From positions 13,081,037 through 13,145,036 of the forward strand of contig OY294054.1 in assembly GCA_958510825.1 (NCBI GenBank): a stretch of DNA of 64,000 bases, given 5' to 3'. The notes under the pieces are model-generated. The model ran no database searches and was not told where the DNA came from. It saw nothing but the letters and a program-made list of their open reading frames with translations. The first letter of the stretch is position 1. Every line of letters starts with the position of its first letter. The stretch is from Brachypterus glaber (taxonomy: Eukaryota; Arthropoda; Insecta; Coleoptera; Kateretidae). A program made the translations under genes and the position numbers. This document shows, piece after piece, positions 22,709-33,267 of this stretch.

Positions 22709-23715
22709 AATCGGGTCCTGTTTCTCCCTATAAGCATGTGTTTAAAATTATTCTGAAGCCAACATATCATTGAATAAGCGTGAAAAACTATAAGATTCCT
22801 TACCCCTCTAACTTTGAACAGATATCGCTATCCTCTATCTATAATAAATGAAATGTTTTTCAGAACTAGTGATTTAATAATAATTTCTCTTGGCTAATGG
22901 GGAAAAATAATGAAAAATGTATTTACTAAATTGAAAATTTTTCTTTAACGCCCTGTATGAGTGTAACCTGGAGGCTGGATGATTAGGTTTTCTACAGCAG
23001 ATTCAATAGAAGGTCCCGGGGGATAGTTTTACGCTTCCAGCTATAGGAAAAAGGACTAGGGTCAAGCAGATATAGTTTTCCCGTAGAAATTGTCCTTCAA
23101 ACATTTGGCTGACCATTGCAAACCTATAGTTCAATATTGACACTTATACTTTTCCCAAGTAATAATAAAAATAAATTAATTCCCACCTATTTATTCTTGG
23201 CAAATGTGAGGTTACAAAAGAAAAGGGGCCTTAAGGGCTTTAGATAAATCACGTATAGTCTGTGCAAAGGTGCAATTCCTTTAAGAATAATTTTACTATG
23301 ATACTTCAAGAACGCTTTGACATAGAGACTTGAAATTTGGAACATAGATATTTTCTACCTAATAAAAGTGTTGTTTAAAGTTTCTTAAAGGACTTGCGCC
23401 TTTAATTGGACTGTACCGCAAATTAAAAATAAATTCTTTGCCAAATTCTAGCTAAATAAAAATGAAATTAGTGCCCGACCTACTTGCTTAAAAAAAAGAA
23501 ATAAAAAAATTAAGACACGATTTTTTTAATCAAATATATCTGCTATATATTGAAAACATTATTAGAAGGACAAAGGTAAAAATTGATATTTTTTTTATTT
23601 TTTATTTTTTATTTGTTAATAATAACGCAAAATGCACTAATTTTAATACAAAAATTCTGGGTAAAATTAGTGTTAATTTTTCACAAAATATTTTTTTTAA
23701 CGTTTATCAAATATA
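22709..23715. other. AT-rich DNA with an Rpt-B core scrap
   Basis: CAAGAACGCTTTGACATAGAG / ACTTGAAATTTGG at about 23308 matches the Rpt-B core. Around it is a dyad AAAGGTGCAATTCCTTTAAG (23267) / CTTAAAGGACTTGCGCCTTT (23385). Confidence 0.5.
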
Positions 23716-24448
23716 CAGCCTGTTCCAGAACTCGCGTACCGAAATTTAAGAGGTGATTCTACATCCAAAAATATGAAAAAAAGTTTCTATAAAGGTTGGT
23801 CCGGAAATGAGCCCTAAGGGAGCTACGGCCCTTCGAAGATGACGTATTGAATGGGGAACAAAAAAAAAGCACCAATAAAATTTTAATGCTGCAGAGTGAT
23901 TCTTCATTTAAAACTGAGCAAAAAAGTATTATACACCAAAACACCTAAATTTAATATTAAAGGAGTAATAGCCTTTTAAAAAGTAACGTTTTTGGTGGCA
24001 CAAAATGTTACTTCCTCTTAATTGCCTTTTTTTTGAAAACGGTTGCTCCTACAGTGTTACACTATATGATATTTTATATGTATTTTTACTCTAGAAATCT
24101 ATATTTTTTACAACAAATCCAAAAAACATACACATAGAAAAGTTTGGGGCAAAAATGTTTTAAGCCTCATATATTTTGTCCGTCTGGGCACGCCTCTGGA
24201 TAAATTAAAAAAAATAAATTAACATAAACTTATTGCCCTTATTAATACTAGTATACATGCAAAAGCTCGCCGCTCTAGCTTAAACGGTACCCGAGTTATT
24301 AATTAAAAACCTTATTTTTATTACAATTTTAAAGGGCCCTAGATCCCTTAGGGCTCATTTCCGGACCAACCTTTATAGGAACTTTTTTTATATTTTTGGA
24401 TCTAGAATCACCTCTTAAATTTTGGCATGCCAGTTATGGATCACCCTG
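23716..24448 (-). mobile_element. 733-bp TA-flanked element, copy 2 (inverted)
   Basis: TA at 23714-23715 and 24449-24450. The whole 733 bp is the reverse complement of 6616-7348 with only scattered base changes by eye (for example a GAAGAT/ATTTTC-type difference in the short arm). Equal length and intact termini imply recent mobilisation by a trans-acting transposase. The frame at 23759-23944 is a non-coding reading of the same DNA. Confidence 0.9.
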
Positions 24449-24933
24449 TATAAATCTAAAATAGTATTAATGTTTAAAAATGTTACTTTTAATGAATTTT
24501 TCTTTGAACAGGGGACAATTTTACTCAATTTATTTAAAAAAAAAGTTGTTGAAATAATTTAAATTTTATTCCCTAATTACATGAACATTCCTCTATTTTG
24601 TTTTTGAAAATGATTCATTGAAAAGGAATTGTGTGAAAATAAAATGTAATGTAATGTGATACGTGTGGTACATAAAAAAGTAATAAATGGCTGTCAAAAA
24701 ATGGTAAGATGACTTGTTTTGCATCTCTATCAAATAAAGATATCTGCAGTAGCAAAAAAGATATGTAATGCTTCGCATTTCATAGTATACTCTTCATATG
24801 CGTTTTCTCTTGATATACTTCCCAAAATATATTTCTTTGAGTTGATGGGTGCACATTATTTCTTATATTGTATTAAAAAGTTCCACCTCATATAACTTTT
24901 TTGTTTGTTGTTTGCGCTGATATAAATTGTGCA
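24449..24933. other. AT-rich DNA with an Rpt-E motif
   Basis: TGTAATGCTTCGCATTTCATAG followed by TATACTCTTCA at 24765-24797 is the best Rpt-E copy. Nothing else is seen. Confidence 0.5.
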
Positions 24934-25227
24934 CACTGATAAAATTATATCATTATTAATACAACATTGTGTTTGTATTACAACAACATAAAGTTATATA
25001 TGCGCCAAACAAAAATTGTACTATAGTATAGTACTAACTGTGATATAAGATAACATTTGTTGTTGTATTTATTACAATTTTATGTTGTTTATCCCTTAGT
25101 TCTACAACTGGTTGTTGTATCGTATAACATATTTGTGTTATAACATATTTGTGTTATAACATATTTGTGTTATAACATATAACAAAATATGGTTGGCGCC
25201 TATAGTACAACAATATTTCTATCAGTG
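24934..25227 (+). mobile_element. Rpt-C relative, short copy with 16-bp tandem repeats
   Basis: CACTGATAAAATTATATC at the left and TTTCTATCAGTG at the right are Rpt-C ends. GTTGTTGTAT boxes and TTGGCGCCTATA (compare TCGGCGCATG) are shared. Three units of ATAACATATTTGTGTT lie at 25125-25178. The flank on both sides is CA rather than TA. Confidence 0.65.
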
Positions 25228-25312
25228 CACAAACCGGACTTGAGCGGGTAAATTTAAATCTAAAAGTCCAGTTTATAACAGCGCAGACCCGTCATTTCAA
25301 CAGGGATTTGAT
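25228..25312. repeat. Degraded copy of hairpin B
   Basis: GTGCACAAACCGGACTTGAGC and CAGACCCGTCATTTCAACAGGG match hairpin B (14954-15084) in order. The intervening arm is eroded. It abuts the Rpt-C copy directly. Confidence 0.65.
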
Positions 25313-25914
25313 AAAAAATATATAAATTTTGTTTATCTGGGGTACTACCTAATTTTTGCCGAATTTGAAATTTTTTAAACCATCGTATAGTGCTCTTTAG
25401 GCCCTGCGTGATGTGAAGAGTATAAAAAGCTTGTCATTTTTACGAGTTATATATAACTCTAGTTCTCTGGGGTAGTGTAAGGTTCGTAAGGCGTGAAAAC
25501 AATTCATTATAATACTGCGACATTAATATCTCGACTTTTGTTAATTCATTTTTATTATTATCAGAGGAGTAGTGATAGTAGTGAGAATTAGAGTGGATCG
25601 AAACCATTTTCACTTTTTTTTTAATTATTAGGTACAGTTATAACCGATCTTGAGAACAAATTTTGAGAAAAAAACCGTTTCAAATTAGCAAGAGTGATTT
25701 CTTATAAAAAAAAATCATTGATTAATGTAATAAATAATTATATATTTTATGTATTTTTTGACCTCTTAGATGGCTTTTAAACTTTTTTATATTGTGAATA
25801 GTAATGTTATATTCAGAAACAATATTTTACATTTTGTGGGACAGAGGGCGGCCATGAAAAAAAGTATAATAACATTTTTGGTTAATTTTTCTTCTGTTGT
25901 GATTCATAACTTGT
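25313..25914. other. AT-rich DNA, nothing recognised
   Basis: No coding or repeat signal was found. Confidence 0.45.
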
Positions 25915-26180
25915 GAATAATAAGTTGTGGCCAAAACAAAATTTTAACCGCCTTTTATCCTCCTTCTCCCCATCCAATTTTGGTAAAGAACGAATTTGTC
26001 CAAGATAATATAAAAATACATCTGCATACCAAATTGTAAGTCTCTAGCTTAAAGCGTTCTTAAGTTATCGTGAATACAGACAGACAGACCGACATCATCA
26101 TTTTTTTTTGTTGCTTATTTTGATTTTTATCGACGTTTCAGGTAAAAATATGATGATTTAGGCAAAAAAAAATCACAATA
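25915..26180 (-). repeat. Rpt-B copy
   Basis: Reverse-strand match to 35566-36130: CTAGCTTAAAGCGTTCTTAAG, TTATCGTG, then GACAGACAGACCGACA and ATCGACG. Its C-rich segment (CCTCCTTCTCCCCATCC) corresponds to the G-rich side of the other copies. Confidence 0.65.
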
Positions 26181-27125
26181 CTTTATGAAAAACTAAAAAA
26201 CTGTATTAAAAAAAGGGGAGCATGGCCGTTCAAATAGCTAAAAGGTATACAAATCTTGACATTGGTCCCCTTATGACCACGCAGTTTAAAACGTGAATTA
26301 AATGTTAAAAACTTGAAATTCAAAATGTCTAATCTAATATGGCGTTCAAATTTCGCTGAAACTGAATCTTTGGTTAAAAAGTTAGAATTTAAAATAGCGG
26401 AGCCAATATGGCATATAAAATTTGAACAATTTAATTAATTTTCGTTAAAAATAATCTTTTGACGCCTGTTTATCTCAAAAACTGCCAGGTTAAGGTTCGG
26501 ATTTGGTAAAATCGGTCAAATTTTCTTACAAAATGCGTGGAACGCAAAACATATATTAGGCTACCAGTTTATTTTTTATTTTTGATCCACTCTAGTGAAC
26601 TTGGACCCTTCTCTGGCGTGTTATAAATATTCCTGTCGTGTTTTTCGAAGGAGATAACTTTTGCACTGGTACACGTATAATCAACCTTACATCCTGCTTA
26701 CACTCGGTCCTCTTACTTCATTTCCTTCTTTATTCCCAGTTTTTCCAAAATTATTAGCAAATTCGCACATTTTTATGAAAAAGGCCGGTGCAGAATCTCT
26801 ACTGCAGTTTTCATGTTTTAAAATTGACTGTAAGAAAATAAAGAAAAACATCTGATTTAATTTCGCCAAAAACTAAATATTTTCCTCCGAAAAAGTCATA
26901 GTAATAGTCAAGAGTCATACATCGGAAAAAGAATTTCTTAATTCAAGTAAATATTATTTAGGCCAAAAAATTCATTATTGCCTGAACATGGCAATATTTC
27001 AAATAACCAAAAAAACTCAATTTTTCTTCCTTCCTTTTATCATACGGTACTCTTTTAGTGTTTTCTCTTTAAGTTAACATTTATATGAATTAAATAAAGA
27101 AATTTTAAATCAAAAAATATACAGT
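26181..27125. other. AT-rich DNA, nothing recognised
   Basis: Two ATATGGC-containing blocks (26337, 26406) are loosely repeated. The overlapping frames at 26661-26869 show no motif. Confidence 0.4.
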
Positions 27126-27195
27126 GCGTACATTAAGTCTTGAATCAACCGAATAACTTTTCAGTTATAAGTATTTAAAAAAAAAACGCTTGGAC

Positions 27196-27590
27196 AGGTC
27201 GAGTTTTATTTTAAATTTTACAAATTTTGGTGTAAAAAACTTTTCACCCCCTTGCACCCTCTCATCACAACTTTTTTTTTCAAACAGCAACCTACCCCTT
27301 GTGACACATCGTTGAAAAGGTTATTTAATAAGCTTTCTAACGGTGTAGGATAACCCCTTATTTGACAAAGGGCTTATAAAAAAATGGGAGGCTATTTGAA
27401 ATAAAAAATTGAGTGGGTGGGTTCAAGGGGGTGAAAATTGTGATAACATTTGATGTAAACCAAAATTTTCAACATTAAAAATAAAAATCGACCTGTCTGA
27501 TTTTTTTTCTTTAACTTCTGTTAACAAAAATGCTCAGACAGGTCGATTTTTATTTTTTATTTTGCAAATTTTGGTTTAATAAAATGTATT
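27196..27590. mobile_element. Inverted-repeat element with a triplicated arm end
   Basis: GGACAGGTCGAGTTTTATTTT and TTTTCACCCCCTT (27196-27255) are mirrored by CAAGGGGGTGAAAATTG and AAAATCGACCTGTCTG (27425-27501). A third copy, CAGACAGGTCGATTTTTATTT, follows in the original orientation at 27535. An ACAGTGCG end lies at 27121. Confidence 0.6.
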
Positions 27591-28269
27591 ATCTTGAAAA
27601 TGTTATTAAATTTTAAAATAAAATTTGTTTCACTTATCCAGAGAAATCACCCTACGTTATCTAAAGCAAAAAACAGTAATTCCAGTTTAGTTCGCCATCC
27701 AGTATAATACCCAAGTAAAGAATATGGTCCACTTTTTAATATTAAATATATAAATTATTAATTTGTGAATACTTTGAGAACGTATTTTTTTTTGGTGCAT
27801 GCAAGGCAAGTGAAATATTTTTTTAATTATTAAATCTTAGCAACCTATTATAAGTTACCCTCTGAATATCATATTTAAAATATGTTGAAAGTTTACTTTG
27901 GTAAAAATGACGGTCAAAACTTAATAAATCTAAGAAGCTGTCAAAATAAATATAATTCGTGTATCTTCTGTTCTACGAAATCTTATTTGTTTCTCTCGTC
28001 CATCAAGAGAAATCACCCTATGTAATCTAAAGAATAAATTATTCAATGCTGTCTCTCAGTAGTCATAAAAAGAAAAGGTAGACACTCTACTACAATGTAT
28101 ATTCGTCTCTTTCTGTTATATTATATGTGTACTTAAGGCGAAAAGAACCTTTTACAAGATTTCTGGACACAAAAAAAATAGAGCCTTAGTTTCTATTTTA
28201 TTATTTACAACCAGTTTATTTTTTGACGTTTTTTTTTTTAACTTTTATAATGCCAAATATAATTTATAT
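27591..28269. other. AT-rich DNA with a short duplicated block
   Basis: GAGAAATCACCCTA followed by G/T-TATCTAAAG occurs at about 27639 and again at about 28006, in direct orientation. Confidence 0.5.
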
Positions 28270-28306
28270 ACACCGTTTTATGAGAGAATATGAATCTGAC
28301 GTCACA

Positions 28307-28579
28307 GGGAGGCATAGCGTAGTGGCTAGCGCGTATGCATAGCAAGTCTACTATCGTGAGTTCGATTCTCACTGGCGCCGATTTGCCTTTTTCAGTTAAT
28401 TAATAATTGAAATTTGGCGAAGGCGATAAGTGTAACGGACACTCCCTAAAAACTGGTTCGAAAGTCAGTATAAACCGGTGGTTCCCTCTACTACTAGCCC
28501 ACACAAGTCCTGGACTTAGGGGATGCTTAATTAAGTAGAATAGTACGAGGTTAAACAAACAAACAAACAAAGAAACAAA
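28307..28579 (+). mobile_element. tRNA-derived SINE, copy 1
   Basis: The Pol III box A-like TAGCGTAGTGG (28315) and box B GAGTTCGATTCTC (28358-28370) lie in a tRNA-like head ending GGCGCCGA. A conserved body follows (TGCCTTTTTCAGTTAATTAA, AATTTGGCGAAGGCG, GGTTCCCTCTACTACTAGCC, GTCCTGGACTTAGGGGATGC, GAATAGTACGAGGTTAAAC) with an (AAAC)n tail. Transcription would be by RNA polymerase III and mobilisation by a partner LINE; both are known for SINEs in general, not shown here. Confidence 0.9.
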
Positions 28580-28757
28580 CAGTGCGTAAACTAAAAATCA
28601 CTCTGTATGGATAATGGCATTTATTTCTTAAGACTAGATAAATAATTTTTTTAGATATACATTTTCTATATAAAGATAATGTATTAAAAAAATAGATGTC
28701 AGTTACCCTACAGAGTGCTATTTAGTTTACGCACTGTGACCTCAGATTCGTATTCTC

Positions 28758-29011
28758 CAACGAACTAATAACTCTTCTCTCTAGAATAGGTATTTCATTC
28801 CTAAACACTGACAAAAACGTAGCCAACATATACATTCGTATGTCTTACTCGCACACCTTTGTTCTAACAAAAACAATAATAACAGATACTGGTTATTGTT
28901 ATTGTTCAGGCCTGAATATACATACTATTTGTTTACAAACAAACCGAGATGTTGGCGTTACTTTATATTAACGGTATGCGTATTCTAGAGAGAAGAGTTA
29001 TTAGTTCGTTG
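28758..29011 (-). mobile_element. 254-bp hAT MITE, copy 1
   Basis: The perfect 8-bp duplication GTATTCTC at 28750-28757 and 29012-29019 flanks TIRs CAACGAACTAATAACTCTTC and inverse. The central palindrome is built on AACAATAAC/AGTTACTGG. Copies lie at 31349-31588 and 44752-45005. Terminal CAACG fits the hAT end consensus; the 8-bp duplication confirms the class. Confidence 0.9.
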
Positions 29012-29033
29012 GTATTCTCTCATAAAACAGTTT

Positions 29034-29360
29034 ATAGTATCAATGGTTTAATAATTAAAAAATAGATGTTCAGAACTATCTTTTAAATAATAAATATTTA
29101 GTAATATTCGAGGTAATATTGCACAATTCATGGTTAAATTTGTATTTCTTAGGCTTATAAAATTGTATAACCTTTATTTTAAGGTTTTTAATCAAAACCA
29201 CGCATATTTAAACACAATACCCTCGACAATACCTAAAGTAATCTATTATATTTATAATATAAACATTTTGGTAACTTTTATGACAAAATCCATTTTATGC
29301 TAATTTTTAGATATTTCTCTAGTTTTATGATACATTGTGATTGTGTACTTACTAATAGTA
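29034..29360. other. AT-rich DNA, nothing recognised
   Basis: No signal was seen. Confidence 0.45.
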
Positions 29361-29890
29361 TACCTAAATACTGGTTTCATTATTAGATCATATATCCCCT
29401 CCTAGATGCGCCTTGAGTCCACGTCAAACCGAAATGTTTTCATTGTTATATCCAGGTAGATTTCACCTTCCCGCTTCTGGTTACCACCCACCGCTATAGT
29501 GGTTTGTTAACAAATATGTTATACTTCACCTCCTCGCAACCTCACCGCTATAGTGGTTTGTTTACAATTGGCTTTGTATATGTTCTCCATAAAACAAATC
29601 AACATTAATACCATATTTATTTACCTAAATACTGGTTTCATTATTAGATCATATATCCCCTCCTAGATGCGCCTTGAGTCCACGTCAAACCGAAATGTTT
29701 TCATTACTATATCCAGGTAGATTTCACCTTCCCGCTTCTGGTTACCACCCACCGCTATAGTGGTTTGTCAACAAATATGTTATATGTTATATGTTCACCT
29801 CCTCGCAACCTCACCACTATAGTGGTTTGTTTACAATTTGCTTTGTATATGTTCTACATAAAATAAATCAACATTAATGCCATATCCATG
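29361..29890 (+). repeat. 261-bp direct tandem duplication
   Basis: Unit 1 (29361-29621) and unit 2 (29622-29890) differ at only a few bases plus a short ATGTTAT expansion. Each contains two copies of a CACC(G/A)CTATAGTGGTTTGTT box. No frame. It may be a two-unit remnant of a satellite or a segmental slip. Confidence 0.9.
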
Positions 29891-29984
29891 TATATATGAT
29901 CTAATGGTTCACTATAGACGTTTTAGGCGCACACGTCCAAGTTTAAAAAACGATCCGCTTGGGGCGAGTTTCTTAATGGACAAG
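29891..29984. other. Spacer with Rpt-H edge
   Basis: Short spacer containing GACGTTTTAGGCGCACACG. No gene. Confidence 0.4.
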
Positions 29985-30215
29985 TGCGCCAATACAAATG
30001 AAGTATTTTATACTATTTTTTCTATTTAACTGGTTTTTATAAAAAAATAAATATATACATTTGGGGAAATTTTGATGTTTTGTAAAAAAGTTTGGCAAAA
30101 GGGTAATAGAGGTGATACAACAATAATTATTCGCTTATAAGCCATGTTCGTTTGTCCTGTTGACAACCCTAAAAAAAATAAATTTGCGTGTGATTATGAG
30201 CTTATAATGCAACTC
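29985..30215 (+). repeat. Rpt-H interspersed repeat, copy 2
   Basis: Same block order as 595-830 (TATTTTATACTATTTTTT, CATTTGGGGAAATTT, GTTCGTTTGTCCTGTTG). Confidence 0.7.
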
Positions 30216-31154
30216 AAATAGAAAAAATTTAATTTTTTCTACCATTTAACCATCAATCTTTCATAAAACACGAAAAATTAAAAAAATATCGCTCATATTT
30301 CCTGAACCAGCGAATAAGGACTTTTTCTGGCGCGCGTAAACATATACTATGTAAATGGTAGCGCAATTCTTTGTTTCATTCACATTTTGGATTTTTTACT
30401 ATTTTACCTTTTTTTACATATAACATCCTTAAGTTTAAACACCTGATAATAAAACTTGTTTCTTAGCATGTCATAACAAAGAACGTTTATTCATATGAAT
30501 CACTTATATTTTACGGGTCTTGATCCCTGGACATGATAATCCGAAGTAATTTTCAGGAAGTTGGACCCACACTTTTTTCTTCATAAAATATATATTCATA
30601 TATGGGTTTTTTATTAATGAATGAAGATCGTGATAATATGAATAAAAAATACTCTTCCAAACATCCAACGACCAAATAACATTTTAAATTATATTTTATA
30701 TCATGAAAGTAAGCTATTTAAATATATGATATATTTTTTATATTTGTTTTTGAAGTAAAAACGTTTTTTTTAATCTTTACAACACATGTGAACAGTATGG
30801 CCTACTGTTAAATTTGAAAACCATTAAGGATAGCCCGTTGTGTGTGAAGATTTTGTACTTGTTTTTGTGTTTAGTGAGCTGTTTTATGTATTCTTTAATA
30901 ATTTTTGATGTAATGCACATTTTATTTTGCCATGAGTTAAAATATATAATATTTTAAGGGATTTTGTTTTTTGAGTTGGTATTAAAGAACCACATTTATG
31001 TTGTCTAACGTATTTTACCGGTGACTGAGTTAAAGATTATTTTGTGATCAAATTTTGATTATATTGCAACATAGTCCTAGGTTCATCAAATTTTCATTGT
31101 ATTTATTATTCTCTGAAACAAACAACATAGATCAGTACTCCGAAAAAGAGATTC
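30216..31154. other. AT-rich DNA, nothing recognised
   Basis: No coding motif or paired repeat was seen. Confidence 0.45.
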
Positions 31155-31276
31155 TTTAACCTCTTCAGGGACATAGGCACATCTTCATTTGTATACTTGT
31201 TTTTACAATAAAAGGGATTTTTAACTTTTGCTACTAAATTAATTTAAAGAAAAAATTCGTCCCTGAAGAGGTTAAA
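31155..31276. repeat. Hairpin with 18-bp perfect arms
   Basis: TTTAACCTCTTCAGGGAC (31155-31172) pairs with its inverse at 31259-31276 across 86 bp. Confidence 0.8.
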
Positions 31277-31348
31277 CCAAATTTCGACATTATATAACTT
31301 AAACGAATGATGCTTTTGATAAATGGCTAACTTGTAAGTAAGTAATAT

Positions 31349-31588
31349 CTCTTCTCTCTAGAATACGCATAACGTTAATATAAAGTATCACCAACATCTC
31401 GGTTTGTTTGTAAACAAATAGTAGGTATATTCAGGCCTGAACAATAACAGTTACCAGTAACTGTTATTGTTGTCTCTGTTAGAACAAAGCTGTGCGAGTA
31501 AGACAGACAAATGTATATGTTGGCTACGTTTTTGTCAGTTTTTACAAATGAAATGCCTATTCTAGACAGAAGAGTTATTAGTTCGTTG
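31349..31588 (+). mobile_element. 254-bp hAT MITE family, copy 2, left end truncated
   Basis: 240 bp, lacking the first 14 bases of the left TIR. Yet AGTAATAT stands directly at both edges (31341-31348 and 31589-31596), as a genuine 8-bp target duplication would. The frames 31375-31623 and 31511-31714 run through the element and are not genes. Confidence 0.85.
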
Positions 31589-31689
31589 AGTAATATAACC
31601 ACTTTTTGTAAAGGATTTCTCATTTCTAATTTTAAACAAAATTATAAATATATTAATTTATTATTCCATCAATCTATTTTCCAATCATC

Positions 31690-31762
31690 GTACAGAGTGA
31701 TATTGGTAGACTGACAGTTTCGGGCTGCTGGCCCTCTTCAGTACCAAGAGTTATCTCTGCAC
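31690..31762 (-). ncRNA. Hammerhead self-cleaving ribozyme motif
   Basis: On the minus strand: outer stem I helix GUGCAGAG/CUCUGUAC, internal loops, inner helix UUGGUA/UACCAA, then core CUGAAGA, stem II GGGC-CAGCA-GCCC, GAA, stem III ACU-GUC-AGU and C17 before UACCAA. Every invariant core nucleotide is present (position 7 is variable). Cleavage would fall between 31709 and 31708. The bulged stem I is what natural type I hammerheads use for loop contacts. Such ribozymes mark Penelope-like elements and animal retrozymes; here it stands alone, so it is probably the relic of one. Confidence 0.85.
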
Positions 31763-32647
31763 GCTGATTAAGAAAACAGTCCCTGTCCTTACTTTTGGTA
31801 CTGAAGACTGATCATCATTAACACAGAAGTTACAACTGAATTTCCCAAATGACCCATATTCAATATATTGCTAAAAAACTGTACCTAATATATTCAGGTG
31901 AGATGTCAATATAAAGTATTAGTTTCGATTTTAAAGTTCTGGGTGATAAATCACTCCCCTCTTGAGTTAGAGATATATCCTTTACAGATTTTCATTGTGG
32001 TATGTACTGGTTATTTCACAGACCATTGCTTGTATTTCTATACAGAATCAAATATTTTATACGATTCACTAGCAAACGTATTAACTCTGCCCATCAATTT
32101 TGTGTAAATGACAATTGAAGAGAAAAACTTTTATAAGGGGGTAAATTACATTTTTGACGATACGCATTTTTTTCGTGAAATTTTTAAGTTAACCCCTTTC
32201 GCTCCAGCTGGTTTTTCAAGGTATATGTCCCTATACCAGATTAAAAGGAGTGTATCGCATTTTGGGCTAAATTGCCTGCAAAGATAAGACTTTACATGCT
32301 TATACATACATAAAAAATAAATACTTAGCCAAAATTTTAGCCCTTCTTATGTCCTGCAACATACCTTAATTAATTATTTTATATACGAATTTTGACATAT
32401 GTCAATGCACGATTTAGCAACATTACACGTTAGGGCACGTTCAAGTATTACATAATGCAAATTTTGATTATTTTATTGAGTTTTAAAGTAAAGTACCGAT
32501 AATTCACAAATATCTAAAACAAACTATGGTACACCAAAACTGGAATAATTTACATTAGGGTAGCATATATATTTAACACTGTCTTTTAACAACATGCATA
32601 AACTTGAATTATTTTAATATATGGTTTGTGTTTCTCTGAGAATTTAT
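31763..32647. other. AT-rich DNA, nothing recognised
   Basis: Contains GGTACTGAAGACTGATC at 31797, a partial echo of the ribozyme core on the plus strand without stem II. At 32426 lies a GTTCAAGTATTACATAATGC scrap of the 14803 outer arm. Confidence 0.5.
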
Positions 32648-32864
32648 TTTTATGACAAAAGTACATTTCGTGGGGTGAAGCGGATCACTGTGTTTTAAAA
32701 TAGGTATTGCCAAGATAGATGATGAACATACCACGTCATATGAGCTCGATAGTAAATGTACAGTGACCGTTCTACGGAAGAAACTTACATCAAAAGAAGT
32801 GTTTTTCGTATATCCAGATGTCACAGGGGGTGAAGCGGATCAAATTTTAATAAAGAAAAACTGA
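32648..32864 (+). pseudogene. Degenerate ORF end, TE-protein-like C-terminus
   Basis: The plus frame reads VHFVG, a TGA, SGSLCFKIGIAKIDDEHTT, then CTVTVLRKKLTSKEVFF, VYPDVTGGEADQI and a stop at 32862. The pattern V-x-(V/F)-LR(K/R)K ... FVYPDV is reminiscent of C-terminal tails of transposon-derived arthropod proteins, in which a short beta-rich segment ends in F-V-x-P-D. I cannot name the family. A GGGGTGAAGCGGATCA box occurs at 32671 and 32826, and its inverse at 32994, so the fragment may itself be embedded in a small repeat. Confidence 0.4.
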
Positions 32865-33010
32865 AAGAAATGAGGAGCTAAATTTTTCTCAAAATGTTCA
32901 ACGTGTAGCTGAATACTAAGCTTATAAAATTTATTTTTTTCACATTTTTTATTTAATAGATTCATTTAAATATTTAAAGAAAACTGATATTTTTGATCCG
33001 CTTCACCCCA
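32825..33010. repeat. Small inverted-repeat element with GGTGAAGCGGATCAAA ends
   Basis: GGGGGTGAAGCGGATCAAA (32826) and TTTTGATCCGCTTCACCCC (32991) face each other across about 150 bp of AT-rich DNA. Confidence 0.65.
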
Positions 33011-33267
33011 GATTACGGTATTGTTTAAGTATTAAAATTTCGGATCCGCGAAAAAATAAATCAAATTTTTGTGCCCCTGCAAAAGCGACTCAAACCAAGT
33101 GCCTTATGAAAGTTGTGTTCTTCAATTGTATTTGTGCGACGTCTGATTGATATCTGCTATATTTATTTTGATCTGACATAATTGATCAAATCAAATTACA
33201 ATCAGCTGCTTTTTTTTTCTTGAAAAGAGTTTTTAGAGTTTTATTGACGAGCATTGGCAATCATAGA
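33011..33267. other. AT-rich spacer
   Basis: Nothing recognised. Confidence 0.4.

Larger units (their letters stand above)
28270..29033. mobile_element. Old foldback element with two later insertions
   Basis: Removing the SINE (28307-28579) and the hAT MITE with one target copy leaves a foldback. The left arm CCGTTTTATGAGAGAATATG, AATCTGACGTCACA, CAGTGCGTAAACTAAA pairs with the right arm TTTAGTTTACGCACTG, TGACCTCAGATTCG, TATTCTCTCATAAAACAG. The arms are about 80 bp with a roughly 100-bp centre. Confidence 0.75.

Noticed and set aside
29361..29890. CRISPR-like repeat-spacer structure from the CTATAGTGG boxes
   Set aside because: Only two boxes per unit, spacing is part of a 261-bp duplication, and the host is clearly eukaryotic.
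31375..31714. Overlapping frames on both strands
   Set aside because: They run across the palindromic hAT MITE and its flank; the other MITE copies break them.
31797..31815. Another hammerhead on the plus strand (GGTACTGAAGACTGATC)
   Set aside because: It has the CUGAAGA string but no stem II and no following GAA.
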